Assembly: GCF_025264665.1 (NCBI RefSeq)
Contig: NZ_CP073697.1
Coordinates: forward strand, 3,391,501-3,455,500
Length of the DNA stretch: 64,000 nt
Source of the DNA: Edaphobacter flagellatus
GTDB lineage: Bacteria > Acidobacteriota > Terriglobia > Terriglobales > Acidobacteriaceae
Reading direction: 5' to 3'
The translations under genes were made by a program, and so were the position numbers. The stretch's first letter is position 1. Every line of letters starts with the position of its first letter. Positions 8,957 through 17,709 of the stretch are shown here, piece after piece. The notes under the pieces are model-generated. The model saw only the letters and a list, made by a program, of their open reading frames with translations, was not told the DNA's origin and ran no database searches.

Positions 8957-11077
8957 TTACGGAAGCGCGAAGGCTACGTACAGGCCTCCGGTGGGGCCGC
9001 GTGGGTTCATGCTGGTGCCTCCGGCGGCGATGACGAGGTACTGGCGTCCGTTGACCATGTAGGTGGCGGGTGTGGCGTTGCCTGCGAAGGGGAGGATGGA
9101 TTCCCAGAGCAGCTTGCCCGAGGTTTTGTCGAAGGCGCGAATCTTGTGGTCGAAGTTGGTGGCGGCGATGAAGAGGAGGCCACCGGCGGTGACGATGGGG
9201 CCCCCGTAGTTTTCGCTGCCGGTGTCGGGCATGCCCTGAGCGACGAGCTCGGGGTACTGGCCCAGAGGGAGACGCCAGAGATATTTGCCGGTGGCGAGGT
9301 CGAGTGCGTTGAGGGTTCCCCAGGGTGTGGCGGTGGCTGGATAGCCGTCGAGGTCGTTGAAGCGGCGGTAGCCGGTCATGACGTACTGCTGGGCAGTAGG
9401 GGTTGATGCGGAAGAGGCTGCCGCCTGTTCTTCGCGAGCAGGCTCCGGAGGATCGTTGGGTGTGGCGAGATAACTGAGCAGGTCGCTTAGCGATTTGCCG
9501 CGGATGGGCAGGGCAGGCATGCGGCCTTTGCCGGTGTGGATGGTCGTGGCGATCTGTTCGCTGGTGAGGCGTTGGGTGACGCCGAGGAGTGAGGGGAACT
9601 CCGGGGGCGCTCCCTGGCGGTGGTCGCCGTGGCAGACGGAGCACTGGGCGAGATAGGTGTTGCGGCCGGGAGTGGAGGAAGAGGCGCTGGAAACGGCCAG
9701 CGCTCCGATAGAGGCGTAGTTGTTGGCGTTGAGGTAGAGGATGCCGGTTGTGGGGTCGAAGGCCGAGCCTCCCCATTCGGCGCCGCCCTCGAAGCTGGGA
9801 GTGACGATGGTGTCTTTGCCGACGGAGAGAGGGATGTAGGGGCCTTCGCTGCGAATCTCGCGGAGGCGGTTGACGGCCCACTGGTGCGCGGCGGGGGTGC
9901 GGTTGGTGAGGTTGGCTTCGGTGACGGCCTGCGGTGCGAAGGGCTCGGGCGCGAGCGGGTAGGGCTGGGTGCGGGCGGCTGTTTCTCCGGGGACGTTGCT
10001 GGCGGGATAGGGGCGCTCTTCAATGGGGAAGAGCGGCTTGCCGGTGGTGCGGTCGAAGACGAAGAGGATGCCCTGCTTGGTGGTTTGCGCGATGGCGGGG
10101 ATGGTTTTGCCGTCGCGGTGGATGTCGCCGAGGGTGGGCGCGGCAGGGAAATCGCGGTCCCAGATGTCGTGATGGATGCCCTGAAAGTGCCAGAGGAGCT
10201 TGCCGGTGGCGGCATCGAGGGCGAGGAGCGTGTTGGCGTAGAGGTCGTCGCCGAGGCGGGAGCTGCCGTAGAAGTCGGGCACGGCGGAGCCGGTGGGGAC
10301 GTAGACGATGCCGCGTGCGGCGTCGACGGCCATGCCTGCCCAGTTGTTGGCGGAGCCTGCGGTCTGCCACGCGTCGGCGGGCCAGGTCTGGTAGCCGGGT
10401 TCGCCGGGGTGCGGGATGGTGTGGAAGGACCAGCGGAGGTTGCCGGTGCGGACGTCGTAGGCGCGGATGTCGCCGGGAGGTGCCGGGGGTGTTTCGGGGG
10501 TGCGGCTGCCGATGATGATGAGGTCTTTATAGACGACGCCGGGAGTGCTAAGGGAGATGGATAGGCCCGCAGGGTCGCGGCCTAACTGTTCGCGGAGGTT
10601 AATGCGGCCGGGGTTAGCCTTGTCGTTACCGAAGGCGGGGACGGGCTTGCCGGTGGCGGGATCGAGGGCGTAGAGGAAGTTGGCGATTCCAGCGAAGAGA
10701 CGTTTTTGCTTCCCGTCGCTCCACCAGGTGAGACCGCGGCTGGGGCCGTTGCCGGGAATGCCGGCATCGAATTTCCAGAGGAGCTTTCCAGAGGCGGCGT
10801 CGAGAGCGAATATCTTTTGCGATGAGGTGACGCCGTAGAGGGTGCCGTCGACGATGACGGGCGTGGTCTCGAGGCCTTCGTTTTCGCCGGTGTCGAAGCG
10901 CCAGGCTTCTTTGAGACGAGAGACGTTGGTGCGGTCGATCTGCCTGAGCGGAGAGTAGTGGGTGTTGCCGGGTGTGGCTCCCATCGAGGGCCAGTTGGCC
11001 TGGGTGGTGTTTTGTGCGAGCAAGGGGAGGCAGAGGGAGAGTGTGGCAGCGCGCAGGATTTTTGTGGAATGGCTCAC
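8957..11077 (-). CDS. PQQ-dependent dehydrogenase with inserted cytochrome c domain
   Basis: 706 residues with an N-terminal signal peptide (ATLSLCLPLLAQ). Repeated propeller motifs such as ALDAASGKLLWKF and ALDAATGKLLWHF mark a quinoprotein glucose/alcohol dehydrogenase. A heme c site, CSVCHG, with a downstream methionine (GKGRMPALP), sits near residue 480-530, placed between propeller blades rather than at the C-terminus as in most quinohemoproteins. The enzyme should oxidise a sugar or alcohol in the periplasm and pass electrons to the respiratory chain. The GTG start at 11077 lacks a clear ribosome binding site. The substrate cannot be told from sequence. Confidence 0.88.
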   Translation of the reverse strand: MSHSTKILRAATLSLCLPLLAQNTTQANWPSMGATPGNTHYSPLRQIDRTNVSRLKEAWRFDTGENEGLETTPVIVDGTLYGVTSSQKIFALDAASGKLLWKFDAGIPGNGPSRGLTWWSDGKQKRLFAGIANFLYALDPATGKPVPAFGNDKANPGRINLREQLGRDPAGLSISLSTPGVVYKDLIIIGSRTPETPPAPPGDIRAYDVRTGNLRWSFHTIPHPGEPGYQTWPADAWQTAGSANNWAGMAVDAARGIVYVPTGSAVPDFYGSSRLGDDLYANTLLALDAATGKLLWHFQGIHHDIWDRDFPAAPTLGDIHRDGKTIPAIAQTTKQGILFVFDRTTGKPLFPIEERPYPASNVPGETAARTQPYPLAPEPFAPQAVTEANLTNRTPAAHQWAVNRLREIRSEGPYIPLSVGKDTIVTPSFEGGAEWGGSAFDPTTGILYLNANNYASIGALAVSSASSSTPGRNTYLAQCSVCHGDHRQGAPPEFPSLLGVTQRLTSEQIATTIHTGKGRMPALPIRGKSLSDLLSYLATPNDPPEPAREEQAAASSASTPTAQQYVMTGYRRFNDLDGYPATATPWGTLNALDLATGKYLWRLPLGQYPELVAQGMPDTGSENYGGPIVTAGGLLFIAATNFDHKIRAFDKTSGKLLWESILPFAGNATPATYMVNGRQYLVIAAGGTSMNPRGPTGGLYVAFALP

Positions 11078-11218
11078 GCGCGGAATGATAACGGATAGAG
11101 CGGTGGGCTGAGGGAGGAGGTCTCTCCTGAGGAGAGGTGATTTCCCAACTCTTCCATTCCTTGACTAAGATGGGTGCTCGCAATTCCACAACAGAAATCA
11201 GGAGTGAAGCGTATCCCC

Positions 11219-11836
11219 ATGGCTACGACGGAAATCGCTAAGGAAACGGGTGTGTCCAAGGCCCTTGCTAATCCCGGCCCGCTTGGATTGGCTGGCTTCG
11301 GCATTACGACGATCGTGCTGAGCTCGATCAATGCAGGTTTGCTGCCTCACGAAGCTGTCCCGGTCGTTGTGCCGCTTGCTTTTGCGTATGGCGGCGTGGC
11401 GCAGATTATTGCGGGGATTCTGGAGTTTCGGACGGGCAACACGTTTGGGATGGTGGCCTTTACTTCGTATGGCCTCTTCTGGTGGTGGTTTGCCTTTCTG
11501 CAGTGGACGATCGGTGCAGGCTGGCTGAAGGCTCCGCCGGCGTCGGCAGTTGCGGTTACGTTGCTGGCCTGGGGCGTCTTCACGTTTCTGCTGTGGGTGG
11601 TAACCTTCCGCTCGAACCGTGCGGTCTGGAGCATCTTCCTGCTGCTTTGGATTACGTTTTTCTTTCTGGGGTTTGGAGATTTTGGCTGCACGATCGGTGG
11701 TGTTCGTTGTGGCGCGATTGGCGGCTGGCTGGGATTGCTGACGGGGGTCGATGCGCTGCTGGTGGCTTTCGTCGAGGTGCTGAATGCGACGTGGGGCCGA
11801 ACGGTGATTCCTCTGGGGAAGCCTATTCTTGGTTAG
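11219..11836 (+). CDS. GPR1/FUN34/YaaH (SatP) acetate transporter
   Basis: 205 residues with six hydrophobic segments. The signature region NPGPLGLAGFGITT near the N-terminus (the family has NPAPLGLxGFxxTT) and GILEFRTGNTFGMVAFTSYG in the middle identify the family, which moves acetate or succinate, generally with protons. ATG at 11219 is taken as start; AGGAG lies 14 bases upstream, so a GTG at 11204 giving five more residues is possible. Single gene followed by a strong terminator. Confidence 0.9.
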   Translation: MATTEIAKETGVSKALANPGPLGLAGFGITTIVLSSINAGLLPHEAVPVVVPLAFAYGGVAQIIAGILEFRTGNTFGMVAFTSYGLFWWWFAFLQWTIGAGWLKAPPASAVAVTLLAWGVFTFLLWVVTFRSNRAVWSIFLLLWITFFFLGFGDFGCTIGGVRCGAIGGWLGLLTGVDALLVAFVEVLNATWGRTVIPLGKPILG

Positions 11837-11852
11837 ATTTTGATCAGGTTTA

Positions 11853-11892
11853 AAGACGAAAGCCACTCTTGCGGGAGTGGCTTTCGTCTTGG
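11853..11892. terminator. Convergent bidirectional terminator
   Basis: A 16-bp perfect stem: AAGACGAAAGCCACTC (11853-11868), a TTGCGG loop, and the complement (11875-11890). It lies between the transporter (plus) and the RraA-like gene (minus). Confidence 0.85.
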
Positions 11893-11904
11893 GTGCTGGT
11901 TCGC

Positions 11905-12837
11905 TTACTCGTGGCGATGCTGTTTGAGCAGAGTGTCGAACTCGCTGCGAGGCATTTTGAGCTTGTCGGGGTGGGCGTCGATCCATTTCGTGAAGGCGTC
12001 GTATTTGGTGGCGGTCCAGCCGCCTTCGAACTCGCCCTTGTTTTTTCCGGCGGCATTGAGCTCGAAGTTGAAGGCGTCCTGGAGATTGGTGAACTCGGCG
12101 GAGGCGATGGCCTGCTCGGCGAGGATGGCGGGGATGAAGAGGACGCCGTCGCGTTTGGCGAGGACGAGGTCGCCGGGCAAGACAATGGCGTGGCCGATGC
12201 GGATGGGCGTGTTGATGCCGGTGAGGGTCATCCCGATGAGGAAGGAGGGATCGTAGCCGCGGTAGACGCCGTTGAGGTTGGCGATTTCGCGATTTTCTTC
12301 GGCGTCGCGGATGCCGGCGTCGAAGACGAAGCCGGAGTGGGTGTGGGCGGCGATGCCTGAACCGAGGTTGGAGCCGATGAGAGTGCCTTCGAAGACTTTG
12401 CCGTTGCCGTCGGCGACGTAGACATCGCCCATCTGGAGATCGTTGATGGGCCAGCTGTTGTTTTCGCTCTGGCGGCCCTCGGCCTTCCCTTCGGCGGCGA
12501 TGGCGTGAGTCATGTCGGGGCGCGAGGGCATGTACTGGGCGGTGAGGGCGCGTCCGGCGAAGGGCTTGTCGGGATGGAGGGATTGCCAGTTGCCTTCGAA
12601 CTGGTTGTTGTATTTGTGCTCGCGGAGAAAGTCCCAGACGTCTTCGATGGAGACGTCGAGGGCGCGGGTGAGGAGGCTATCGGGGAGCTTGGGCCGACCG
12701 TCGGGGAAGCGCTCGCCGTGCCAATCGGAGGTATAGAAGAGGATCTGCTCGCGGGTGGTTTTGATCTGGGCGGGGGCAATGCCTGCACTGAGGAGGAGCA
12801 GGGCGAGGATGGCCAGGGAATGGATATGTCTTGTCAT
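11905..12837 (-). CDS. Exported RraA-family protein
   Basis: 310 residues. A clear signal peptide (LAILALLLLSAGIAPAQ) precedes an RraA-like core: GDVYVADGNGKVFEGTLIGSN near the middle, then GFVFDAGIRDAEE and PGDLVLAKRDGVLFIP, the conserved glycine-rich and Arg-Asp motifs of the fold. Cytoplasmic family members are RNase E regulators or 4-hydroxy-4-methyl-2-oxoglutarate aldolases. An exported member is unlikely to be an RNase regulator and may be a lyase of some sugar or keto acid. Function is not assigned. Single gene. Confidence 0.75.
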   Translation of the reverse strand: MTRHIHSLAILALLLLSAGIAPAQIKTTREQILFYTSDWHGERFPDGRPKLPDSLLTRALDVSIEDVWDFLREHKYNNQFEGNWQSLHPDKPFAGRALTAQYMPSRPDMTHAIAAEGKAEGRQSENNSWPINDLQMGDVYVADGNGKVFEGTLIGSNLGSGIAAHTHSGFVFDAGIRDAEENREIANLNGVYRGYDPSFLIGMTLTGINTPIRIGHAIVLPGDLVLAKRDGVLFIPAILAEQAIASAEFTNLQDAFNFELNAAGKNKGEFEGGWTATKYDAFTKWIDAHPDKLKMPRSEFDTLLKQHRHE

Positions 12838-12871
12838 TGGAAATAAGGGAGTTGTGGCGCTCTAAGCAAAG

Positions 12872-12916
12872 TGCAGGTCCTTCGACTGACCCCTGCGGGG
12901 CTTCGCTAAGGATGCC
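12872..12916 (+). repeat. REP-like repeat
   Basis: GCAGGTCCTTCGACTG, a GC-rich core (CCCCTGCGGGG) and TAAGGATG. A diverged member of the TCGGAATGACA family, here between two divergent gene starts. Confidence 0.5.
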
Positions 12917-12958
12917 AAATTATAGAAGGCTTGAAAGGTATGGCGACAGTGCTTTCGC

Positions 12959-12986
12959 TTGGTGGACAAATCTGCCACACTAGATA
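12959..12986 (+). promoter_or_regulatory. Possible promoter for a leaderless transcript
   Basis: TTGGTG (12959-12964), a 16-bp spacer and TAGATA (12981-12986), ending one base before the aminotransferase ATG. The -35 match is poor. If real, transcription would start at or within the first codon. Confidence 0.3.
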
Positions 12987-12987
12987 C

Positions 12988-14184
12988 ATGAGCACAGCAA
13001 CGGCAACCAAGGTATTTGCGGACCGGATTGGCCGCATTGAAGTTTCGGCGACGATGGCGATTACGGCGGCGGCGCTGAAGCTGAAGTCCGAGGGCGTAAA
13101 CCTGGCGGACTTTGGAGCGGGCGAACCCCACTTTTCGACCCCGCGGCACATTAAAGATGCTGCGATTGAGGCGATTGAGAAGAACTTTACGCGTTATACG
13201 AATGTTGCCGGTATTCCCGAGGTGCGGAAGGCGATTGTGGATCGTCATGCGGCGGACTTCGGTTCGCAGTATGCGCCGGATGAGTGCGTGTTTACGACGG
13301 GCGGCAAGCTGGCTCTGTTCAATGCGATCCAGGTGCTGGTGGACCATGGCGACGAGGTGATTCTGCCGGTGCCGTACTGGGTGTCGTTCAAGGACATCAT
13401 TCAGTATGCGGGCGGGGTGCCGGTGTTCGTGGAGACGGACGAGGCGGAGAACTTCCGTGTGACGGCGAAGATGATTGAAGCCGCGATTACGCCGAAGACG
13501 AAGGCGATTGTTCTGAATACGCCATCGAATCCTTCAGGCGCGGTGGTTTCGCCAGAGGACCTGGAGGCGATCGTCCGCCTGGCACACAAGCGCGACATCT
13601 TTGTGCTGCTGGATGAGTGTTACGTGTACCTGAACTTCACGGGCAACATCGTGAGCGGCGGAAGCTTCCTGGATTGCAAGGAGCATGTTGTGGTGTTGGG
13701 TTCGCTGTCGAAGACGTATGCGATGACGGGCTGGCGCGCAGGTTATGCGTTGGGACCGAAGGCGATTATTGCGGCGATGAGCAAGCTGCAGTCGCAATCG
13801 ACATCGAACACGGCGAGCATGGTACAGCGGGCTTCGATTGCTGCGGTAAGCGGATCGCAGCAGTGCGTTGCGGAGATGCGCGCGGATTACATCAAGCTGC
13901 GCGACCAGGTGCTGGAAGGCTTCAAGACGATTCCGGGGCTGACGTGCACGGTACCTGAGGGTGCGTTCTACGTGTATCCGAACGTGAAGAACTTTATCGG
14001 CAAAGGCGGCGTGAAGTCGGCAACGGACCTTGCAGCGAAGCTGCTGAGCGAAGCGCATGTGGTTGTGGTTCCGGGCGAGGCGTTTGGCACGACGGAGCAC
14101 ATACGGTTGTCGTATGCGGTCTCCCACGATGTGGTGGATGAGGGCGTGAAGAGGATGCGAGAGTACTTTGCATCGCTTGGCTAG
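12988..14184 (+). CDS. Class I aspartate-type aminotransferase
   Basis: 398 residues, PLP-dependent fold type I. The PLP lysine lies in GSLSKTYAMTGWRAGYALG; NTPSNPSGAV and the C-terminal Arg in HIRLSYA (substrate carboxylate) are present. Closest in style to bacterial aspartate/prephenate aminotransferases of the I-gamma group, so it may serve aspartate, tyrosine or phenylalanine synthesis. The ATG at 12988 is supported by homology. No ribosome binding site precedes it; a TAGATA element ends one base before the ATG, so the transcript may be leaderless. Confidence 0.88.
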   Translation: MSTATATKVFADRIGRIEVSATMAITAAALKLKSEGVNLADFGAGEPHFSTPRHIKDAAIEAIEKNFTRYTNVAGIPEVRKAIVDRHAADFGSQYAPDECVFTTGGKLALFNAIQVLVDHGDEVILPVPYWVSFKDIIQYAGGVPVFVETDEAENFRVTAKMIEAAITPKTKAIVLNTPSNPSGAVVSPEDLEAIVRLAHKRDIFVLLDECYVYLNFTGNIVSGGSFLDCKEHVVVLGSLSKTYAMTGWRAGYALGPKAIIAAMSKLQSQSTSNTASMVQRASIAAVSGSQQCVAEMRADYIKLRDQVLEGFKTIPGLTCTVPEGAFYVYPNVKNFIGKGGVKSATDLAAKLLSEAHVVVVPGEAFGTTEHIRLSYAVSHDVVDEGVKRMREYFASLG

Positions 14185-14201
14185 AGAGTAAAAAGCGAGA
14201 G

Positions 14202-14229
14202 CCGCATCGGGGAGCCGATGCGGTTTTCC
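14202..14229 (+). terminator. Intrinsic terminator behind the aminotransferase
   Basis: CCGCATCGG, GGAG loop, CCGATGCGG and then TTTTCCTTT. The stem is 9 bp and ends just before the mannose-1-phosphate guanylyltransferase gene. Confidence 0.7.
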
Positions 14230-14247
14230 TTTGGGATGGAGTTTTCG

Positions 14248-15408
14248 ATGAGTAATGCTGGCAACGCAGGTGGAGTGCCGCGTTTTGCGCCGGTGATTCT
14301 TGCCGGTGGAAGCGGGACGCGATTCTGGCCAAGAAGCAGACGATCTAAGGCGAAGCAGGTGCTGGCTCTCGACGGCGAGCGGACGATGATTCAGCAGACA
14401 GTGGACCGGCTGCTGGGTGTAGCGAATGCAGGCGACATCTGGGTGATTACAAATGAACTGCTTCACGATGAGATTGAACGGCAGTTGCCGGATCTGAAGC
14501 CGACAAAGATTCTGAGTGAGCCTGCTGCGCGGAATACGGCTCCGGCGTGTGCGCTGGCTGCGTTTCTACTGGAGAAGACGGACCCGGATGCGGTGATCGG
14601 CATCTTTCCTTCGGATCATGTGGTGGGGAGCACCGAGCGTTTTGCCGAGGTCGTGCGAGCCGGAGTGAAGCTGGCGGCGAGCGGCGAGAAGATTGTTGTG
14701 CTCGGGGTTCCTGCGACGAAGGCGGAGACGGGTTACGGATATATCGAGCGCGGTGTGGAGTCTGAGGAGGCGGCGGCCGTAGCGGGCATGGAGGTGCGGC
14801 GCGTGAAGAGGTTCACGGAGAAGCCGCACAAGGCGCTGGCCGAGGCGTTTGTGGCTTCGGGGAACTATGCATGGAACAGCGGTATGTTTCTGTGGAGTGC
14901 AAGGACGCTGGCGGGAGCGATCCGCGAGCATTCGCCTGCGATGGCTCCATTGATGGAGAAGATCGCGGCTGCGTATGGGACGCCGGAGTTTGAGAAGGTA
15001 TTTGCGGAGGTGTATCCGCAGTGCGAGAACATCTCGATCGACTATGCGGTGCTGGAGCCCAGGTCGGCGAAGGGCGAGGAGGCTTCGGGAATTTATTGCC
15101 TGCCCGCGGACTTCTGCTGGAACGACCTGGGGTGCTGGTCGGCGCTGCATGAGCATGTGGGAAACTGCGCTCCTGAGGATCTGGCGAAAAAGAATGTCTT
15201 CGACAAGACGAACCAGCCCTGCGTGGACATCGACTCGAAGGGCAACTATGTGTATGCGCCGGGCAAGGCGGTGGCGCTGGTGGGCGTGAGCGATCTGGTG
15301 GTGGTGGAGACGGATGATGCGTTGCTGATTACGACGCGGGAACGCTCGCAGGATGTGGGCAAGGTGGTTGCGGAGTTGAAGCAGGCCGGGCACGAGAACC
15401 TGGTGTAG
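14248..15408 (+). CDS. manC: Mannose-1-phosphate guanylyltransferase
   Basis: 386 residues. It makes GDP-mannose from mannose 1-phosphate and GTP. The nucleotidyltransferase signature VILAGGSGTRFWPRSR lies near residue 16, followed by PAARNTAP, GYGYIERG and FTEKPH, all typical of ManC. Length shows it lacks the C-terminal phosphomannose isomerase domain of bifunctional enzymes. ATG at 14248 is preceded by GATGGAG. It is followed by a phosphohexomutase and a HAD phosphatase, which suggests a sugar-nucleotide operon for envelope polysaccharide. Confidence 0.92.
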   Translation: MSNAGNAGGVPRFAPVILAGGSGTRFWPRSRRSKAKQVLALDGERTMIQQTVDRLLGVANAGDIWVITNELLHDEIERQLPDLKPTKILSEPAARNTAPACALAAFLLEKTDPDAVIGIFPSDHVVGSTERFAEVVRAGVKLAASGEKIVVLGVPATKAETGYGYIERGVESEEAAAVAGMEVRRVKRFTEKPHKALAEAFVASGNYAWNSGMFLWSARTLAGAIREHSPAMAPLMEKIAAAYGTPEFEKVFAEVYPQCENISIDYAVLEPRSAKGEEASGIYCLPADFCWNDLGCWSALHEHVGNCAPEDLAKKNVFDKTNQPCVDIDSKGNYVYAPGKAVALVGVSDLVVVETDDALLITTRERSQDVGKVVAELKQAGHENLV

Positions 15409-15441
15409 AAGTTGAAGGTTGTGGGCTGTTTCAGGTTGAAA

Positions 15442-15482
15442 GCAGATTCCTCCACTCCGCTTTGCTGCGGTCGGAATGACAT
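15442..15482 (+). repeat. REP-like repeat
   Basis: GCAGATTCCTCCACTCCGC, core TTTGCTGCG and GTCGGAATGACAT, between two tandem genes. Confidence 0.65.
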
Positions 15483-15501
15483 TTATTGAGTTGGGGTAGT
15501 T

Positions 15502-16941
15502 ATGGCAGAGACGAAGAGTGTGGTGAAGTTTGGCACGGATGGCTGGCGCGGTGTGATCGCCGACGATTTTACGTATGCGAATGTTCGCGTTGCGGTTTCG
15601 GCCATTGCGAATTATGTGCTGGCGCATGAGGATGCGAAGGCGGGTGTCTGCATTGGGTGGGATACGCGTTTTGGTTCGCACTCGTTTGCTCGTGTGACGG
15701 CGCAGGTGCTGTCGGAGGCGGGGATTTCTGTGCAGCTTGCCAGTGGTATTACGCCGACACCGGCGCTCTCGTATGCGGTGCGTACGAGGAAGGCTGCGGG
15801 CGGAGTGATGATTACGTCGAGCCATAATCCTGCCGAGTGGAATGGGGTGAAGTACAAGGCGAGCTATGGCGGGTCGGGCAAGCCTTCGATCATGAGCGCG
15901 ATTGAGAGCTATCTTGAAAAGCCGCTGGCCAAGGCGGCGACGGCTGCTTCCATTGTCGAAGTGGATTTTATGCCAGAATACGTTGCTGCGATTGCGAAGT
16001 TCGTCGATCTGGATGCAGTCAAGGCTTCGGGATTCAAGTTTCTGCTGGATGTGATGTATGGCGCGGGCCGCGGTGTGGTGGCGGACATCTTCGCGCAGAA
16101 AGAGATTCCGTTTACGGAGATTCGCAACGAAGTGAATCCGGCGTTTCCGGGGATCAATCCGGAGCCGATTCTGCCGAATATTGCGGAGACGCAGGTAGCT
16201 GTTGTCGGCGAGCGCTGCGATGCGGGGCTGATTACGGACGGGGATGCGGATCGCATTGGCGCTGTGGATGAGTACGGCAATGTGGTGGACGCGCACAAGA
16301 TTCTGAGTCTGCTGGCATGGTGGCTGCTGGAGAGGAAGAAGTGGCCGGGCGAGCTGACGCGCGCTTTCAATACGACGAAGATGATGGATCGTATTGCGGC
16401 GAAGTATGGCCGCAAGCTGAACGAGCACGGTATCGGCTTCAAGTATGTTGCGGACCTGATGCTGGAGAAGGAGATCCTAATCGGCGGCGAGGAGTCGGGT
16501 GGCATCGGGATTAGCAAGCATCTGCCGGAGCGCGATGGGATGCTGAACAGCCTGCTGATTGCGAATGTGATGGCGGATGAGGGCAAGACGCTGGGCGAGC
16601 TGGTGGCGGCGCTGCAGGAAGAATTTGGCGAACACGAGTATGGCCGCGTGGATATGCATATCTCGGAGGAGCTAAAGCAGTCGGCGATTGCGCGTGCGAA
16701 GGCAGGAGTCGAGGAGTTTGCAGGAATGAAGGTGCTGCGGGTGGAGACGATGGACGGTATCAAGTTCTTTCTCGATAACCCGGAAGCGAAGACGAAGAAG
16801 AATGCTGCTGAGACGTGGCTGCTGCTGCGGGCCTCGGGGACCGAGCCGCTGTTACGGGTGTACTGCGAGAGCTGCTCGAAGGAGTCGGTGGAGAAGGTAC
16901 TGAAGGCGGCGACGGATTTTGTGAACAAGGGGAAGGCTTGA
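15502..16941 (+). CDS. Phosphoglucomutase/phosphomannomutase
   Basis: 479 residues of the alpha-D-phosphohexomutase family. The phosphoserine loop ITSSHNPAEWNG lies near residues 105-116, the metal-binding DGDADRIG near 248-255, the sugar-binding GGEESGGIG near 331-339 and the phosphate-binding RASGTEP near 447. It interconverts hexose 1- and 6-phosphates; its place after manC favours mannose, but glucose is equally possible. The HAD gene starts inside its stop codon. Confidence 0.92.
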   Translation: MAETKSVVKFGTDGWRGVIADDFTYANVRVAVSAIANYVLAHEDAKAGVCIGWDTRFGSHSFARVTAQVLSEAGISVQLASGITPTPALSYAVRTRKAAGGVMITSSHNPAEWNGVKYKASYGGSGKPSIMSAIESYLEKPLAKAATAASIVEVDFMPEYVAAIAKFVDLDAVKASGFKFLLDVMYGAGRGVVADIFAQKEIPFTEIRNEVNPAFPGINPEPILPNIAETQVAVVGERCDAGLITDGDADRIGAVDEYGNVVDAHKILSLLAWWLLERKKWPGELTRAFNTTKMMDRIAAKYGRKLNEHGIGFKYVADLMLEKEILIGGEESGGIGISKHLPERDGMLNSLLIANVMADEGKTLGELVAALQEEFGEHEYGRVDMHISEELKQSAIARAKAGVEEFAGMKVLRVETMDGIKFFLDNPEAKTKKNAAETWLLLRASGTEPLLRVYCESCSKESVEKVLKAATDFVNKGKA

Positions 16942-17606
16942 GCGAGAAGGTTCGGGTGGTGGAGACGCAGGGGCTGCTGTTCGATATGGACGGCGTGCTG
17001 ATCAGCTCAATCGGTTCGGTACGGAGGAGCTGGCGGAAGTGGGCGAAGATGTATGGCGTTCCGGATGCGGAGAACTACGAGGTTCCGCATGGGATGCGCG
17101 CGATTGAGATTGTGAAGAGCCTGCGGCCGGATATTGACGCGGAGGAAGGGCTGCGTGTCATTGAGCAGATCGAGATCGATGACACGGAGGATCTGAAGGT
17201 GCTGCCCGGAGTGAAGGCACTGCTGGAGAGTCTTCCGATGGACAGATGGGCGATTGTGACTTCGGCGACGAAGAGGCTGACCATCGAGCGGCTGAAGGTG
17301 GCGGGGCTCCCGCTGCCGGAGAAATTGATTACGGCGGATATGGTGGAGCGGGGCAAGCCTGATCCTGAACCATACAGACGTGGGGCGGCGTTGCTGGGAT
17401 TGAGCAATGCGGAGTGTGTCGTAGTGGAGGATGCTCCGTCGGGCGTTGGCGCGGGGAAGGCGGCGGGATCACGTGTGCTGGGGGTTGTAGGTACGCACTC
17501 GTTGGAGGAGTTGCATCAGGCTGACTGGGTGGTGGGGTCGCTTGATGGGGTGAGTGTGACAGCTGTGGATGGTGGGTTGGAGTTACGGTTTACTGCTCTG
17601 CGGTGA
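16938..17606 (+). CDS. HAD-superfamily phosphatase
   Basis: 222 residues from TTG at 16938, which overlaps the mutase stop (TTGA) and is preceded by AAGGGGAAGG. The nucleophile motif LLFDMDGVL is followed by TSAT and KPDPEPYRRGA with VVEDAPSGVGAGKAAG, all four HAD motifs of the beta-phosphoglucomutase/phosphatase subgroup. Likely a sugar or polyol phosphate phosphatase; the nearest named types are DL-glycerol-3-phosphatase-like enzymes. Translationally coupled to the mutase. Confidence 0.85.
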   Translation: MSEKVRVVETQGLLFDMDGVLISSIGSVRRSWRKWAKMYGVPDAENYEVPHGMRAIEIVKSLRPDIDAEEGLRVIEQIEIDDTEDLKVLPGVKALLESLPMDRWAIVTSATKRLTIERLKVAGLPLPEKLITADMVERGKPDPEPYRRGAALLGLSNAECVVVEDAPSGVGAGKAAGSRVLGVVGTHSLEELHQADWVVGSLDGVSVTAVDGGLELRFTALR

Positions 17607-17642
17607 GTTAGCTTCCAGCCCGCGATCGTGGCGGGGATGAAA

Positions 17643-17684
17643 ATGCGGAGGTTCCTAGGCTCCGCTGCGCTCGCTCGGAATGAC
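17643..17684 (+). repeat. REP-like repeat
   Basis: ATGCGGAGGTTCCTAGGCTC, core CGCTGCGCTCG and CTCGGAATGACAT between two convergent genes. Confidence 0.65.
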
Positions 17685-17709
17685 ATTTCTTTTGTGGAAA
17701 GTTGATTTG

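Noticed and set aside
14566..16428. A 620-codon minus-strand frame
   Set aside because: It is antisense to manC and the phosphohexomutase, both well supported, and its Arg/His-rich product has no domain.
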